Source of the DNA: Calothrix sp. NIES-2098
GTDB taxonomy: Bacteria; Cyanobacteriota; Cyanobacteriia; Cyanobacteriales; Nostocaceae
Direction: 5' to 3'
Assembly (NCBI GenBank): GCA_002368175.1
Contig: AP018172.1
Span: 8,249,001-8,313,000, forward strand
Length of the DNA: 64,000 bases
A program made the position numbers and the translations under genes. Shown here piece by piece: positions 62,249 to 64,000 of this stretch (the stretch's first letter is position 1; each line of letters begins with the position of its first letter). Under the pieces are notes generated by a model. That model ran no database searches. It saw nothing but the letters and a program-made list of their open reading frames with translations, and was not told where the DNA came from.

Positions 62249-63403
62249 GTGACTGATCTGTTTACCCCTTTACAATCCCTCAAGGAAGGTCACTGGTTCA
62301 AGCTCATCTGTGGAGCCAGTTTCCAACATCTGCCTGCGGTCAGAAGTTTAACATTAGCCTACACTTTGGCGGGCGCTGACTGTATAGATGTGGCTGCCGA
62401 TCCCGCAGTGATTGCAGCAGCGCAAGCAGCGTTGCAAGTAGCCAGGAATCTAGCTAAGGAAGCTCAGGAGCGAGGCTTTGGCTATAAAGGAAACTTACCA
62501 TTTTTGATGGTCAGCCTCAATGATGGAGAAGACCCCCATTTTCGCAAAGCAGAGTTTAATGCGACTGAGTGCCCAAAAGACTGCCCTCGTCCCTGTGAGA
62601 AAATTTGTCCGGCACAAGCAATTGTGTTTAATGGTATAAAAGATAACTACTCAGGTGTAGTATCACAAAAGTGCTACGGCTGCGGTCGTTGCATACCAGT
62701 TTGCCCCTATGATATAATTTATACAAGCTCATATATGTCAACGCCAGGAGCGATCGCACCATTAGTAATGTCAACAGGAGTAGATGCTGTAGAAATTCAT
62801 ACACAAATTGGGCGGTTTGCGGAATTTCAGCGACTATGGCAAGCAATTTCACCGTGGGTCGATCGATTAAAATTAGTAGCGATTAGCTGTCCCGATGGCG
62901 AAGGGATGATTGATTACCTTTATGCACTCTATGACTCGATCCACCCGCGTCCTAATGCCTTAATTTGGCAGACCGATGGCCGTCCGATGAGTGGTGATAT
63001 AGGCGACGGCACAACTTTAGCAGCGGTGAAATTAGGACAAAAAGTTTTGGCAGCTAAGTTACCGGGATATGTGCAGTTAGCAGGCGGCACCAATAGCTAC
63101 ACCGTTGCCAAGTTAAAGGCGATGGGATTGCTGAAGGAAGCAGGGGAGCAAGAGAGCAGACAAGAAGAGCTTTCTCCCTTGCCCCCTGCCCCCTGCCCCT
63201 CTGCCTCCATCTCAGGGGTGGCCTACGGTAGCTACGCCCGCGTACTGCTGTCACCGATTCTTGAACAGTTAGAAAATAAGGAGGTGAGTAACACCAATGT
63301 TAAGGCGACTATCCGCCTGGAAGAAGACGATGTATTGCTCTGGCAGGCTGTAGAGCTTGCCCATTCTCTCGTTTCCCAGCTCAAGTCACAACAGGAGCGC
63401 TAA
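62249..63403 (+). CDS. ldpA: LdpA, iron-sulfur protein linking redox state to the circadian clock
   Basis: LdpA of Synechococcus binds Fe-S clusters and tunes the clock period to light through redox. The 384-aa protein (GTG start) has an N-terminal barrel (FKLICGASFQHLPAVRSLT), two cysteine clusters near residues 109-128 and 140-155 (CPKDCPRPCEKICP and CYGCGRCIPVCPYDI, ferredoxin-like), and a DHPS-like C-terminal domain with MSGDIGDGT and LAGGTNSYTV. Residues about 297-325 (EQESRQEELSPLPPAPCPSA) are low complexity from the same C-rich repeat seen in intergenic gaps, an insertion unlike the conserved flanks. Confidence 0.9.
   Translation: MTDLFTPLQSLKEGHWFKLICGASFQHLPAVRSLTLAYTLAGADCIDVAADPAVIAAAQAALQVARNLAKEAQERGFGYKGNLPFLMVSLNDGEDPHFRKAEFNATECPKDCPRPCEKICPAQAIVFNGIKDNYSGVVSQKCYGCGRCIPVCPYDIIYTSSYMSTPGAIAPLVMSTGVDAVEIHTQIGRFAEFQRLWQAISPWVDRLKLVAISCPDGEGMIDYLYALYDSIHPRPNALIWQTDGRPMSGDIGDGTTLAAVKLGQKVLAAKLPGYVQLAGGTNSYTVAKLKAMGLLKEAGEQESRQEELSPLPPAPCPSASISGVAYGSYARVLLSPILEQLENKEVSNTNVKATIRLEEDDVLLWQAVELAHSLVSQLKSQQER
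63170..63215 (+). repeat. C-rich short repeat inside ldpA
   Basis: CCCTTGCCCCCTGCCCCCTG followed by CCCCTCTGCCTCC. It is the complement of the GGGGCAGGGAGCAGGG repeat at 15028-15080, and here is translated in frame. Confidence 0.8.
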
Positions 63404-63443
63404 TCGCTCGTTCGTTATCTCTAAAAACGTCACCATAGAAAGC

Positions 63444-64000
63444 ATGACGATTACAGACGATCTCCAAAAGTTGTTAGACATTTTGCCCCAAGACTTACGG
63501 CAAGTATTAGAAGATCATCCTAAACGAGACAGTTTAGTTGAAGTAGTCTTGGATCTGGGTCGTCGCCCAGAGGCTCGCTTTCCTAATCAAGCTGAGTATC
63601 TGAGCGAACAGCCCGTAACTCAAGAACAGATAGATGATTGCATTCAGCGAGTCGGAACCTTTGGCGGAGATAATCGGGCAGGAATTGAGCAAACTTTGCA
63701 CCGGATCAGCGCCATCCGCAACCGCACCGGTAAGATAATTGGTCTGACTTGTCGGGTCGGTCGGGCGGTATTCGGCACCATTGGCATGATTCGCGATTTG
63801 GTAGAAACTGGTAAATCGATTCTGATGCTGGGGCGGCCAGGAGTCGGTAAAACTACTGCCTTACGGGAAATTGCTCGTGTTTTAGCTGATGAACTCAATA
63901 AACGGGTAGTAATTATCGACACCTCCAATGAAATTGCTGGGGATGGAGATGTTGCCCACCCCGCTATTGGTCGCGCCAGACGAATGCAAGTAGCTCATCC
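63444..64000 (+). CDS. R3H/AAA ATPase (Ycf45/SpoIIIAA-like), N-terminal part
   Basis: ATG 63444 opens a frame that runs off the right edge (185 residues seen). It starts MTITDDLQKLLDILPQDLRQ, has YLSEQPVTQEQIDDCIQRVG, GKIIGLTCRVGRAVFGTIGM, the Walker A SILMLGRPGVGKTTALREIA and the Walker B-like RVVIIDTSNEIAGDGDVAHP. This matches the cyanobacterial and plastid Ycf45 family, AAA ATPases with a C-terminal R3H nucleic-acid-binding domain (not in view). Role unknown; it starts 40 bases after ldpA and may be co-transcribed. Confidence 0.85.
   Translation, partial: MTITDDLQKLLDILPQDLRQVLEDHPKRDSLVEVVLDLGRRPEARFPNQAEYLSEQPVTQEQIDDCIQRVGTFGGDNRAGIEQTLHRISAIRNRTGKIIGLTCRVGRAVFGTIGMIRDLVETGKSILMLGRPGVGKTTALREIARVLADELNKRVVIIDTSNEIAGDGDVAHPAIGRARRMQVAH

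Overview
The window is a chromosomal stretch of a filamentous, heterocyst-forming cyanobacterium (order Nostocales). Three things point there. The palindrome GCGATCGC (HIP1) is scattered densely through the sequence. The gene families are cyanobacterial (LdpA, TIGR04376, GUN4-linked kinases, DUF3131, cox/cta cluster). A 16-codon gene ending in DERGSGR, the signature of the heterocyst inhibitor PatS, lies convergent to the TsaE/HetY gene, as patS and hetY do in Anabaena PCC 7120. The genus cannot be fixed from sequence alone.

Layout. 1-2.6 kb: AI-2E-type permease (cut by the left edge), a small membrane protein and an LCP cell-wall ligase. 2.8-8 kb: an unannotated 50-aa protein, then the NAD cluster pncB-nadD-nrtR-nadE with a perfect inverted repeat in the promoter. 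8.4-11.5 kb: a HicA/HicB-like pair whose toxin lacks its catalytic histidine, a chimeric methyltransferase/helicase pseudogene and a kinase-GUN4 protein. 11.6-17.4 kb: an RND efflux pump with a His/Asn-rich repeat, its lipoprotein adaptor and a divergent MarR regulator. 17.5-18.6 kb: a broken hicA, its hicB and a 42-bp tandem repeat. 18.6-24.9 kb: heme A synthesis (ctaB, ctaA) divergent from cytochrome c oxidase coxBAC.

25-29.3 kb: a PIN toxin with a HicB-like antitoxin, a kinase and a PstS-like protein. 29.3-32.4 kb: a candidate small RNA, RtcB, and a copper-type pair (DUF305 plus HMA chaperone) behind a MerR-type promoter. 32.4-44.3 kb: TPR/OGT protein, orphan ABC permease, TIGR04376 protein, secreted proteins, VanY-like peptidase, mnmG, a GspC-like membrane protein, amidase and HPP protein. 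44.8-50 kb: two overlapping signalling genes (hybrid kinase, REC-GGDEF-EAL). 50.4-55 kb: MOSC protein, signal peptidase I, dihydroorotase and patatin. 55-58.6 kb: patS, hetY/tsaE, yvcK, ruvC. 58.9-64 kb: a DUF3131 gene with two in-frame TAG codons in its leader, a REC-histidine kinase, ldpA and the start of an R3H/AAA ATPase gene.

How genes work together. pncB, nadD and nadE cover salvage and synthesis of NAD and share one regulator. ctaA/ctaB make the heme for CoxA. The hybrid kinase and the GGDEF/EAL protein likely form one c-di-GMP circuit. patS and hetY both act on heterocyst development in Anabaena. Many intergenic gaps carry short tandem heptamer or nonamer repeats and hairpins typical of Nostocales. 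No tRNA, rRNA, CRISPR array or intact insertion sequence was seen.
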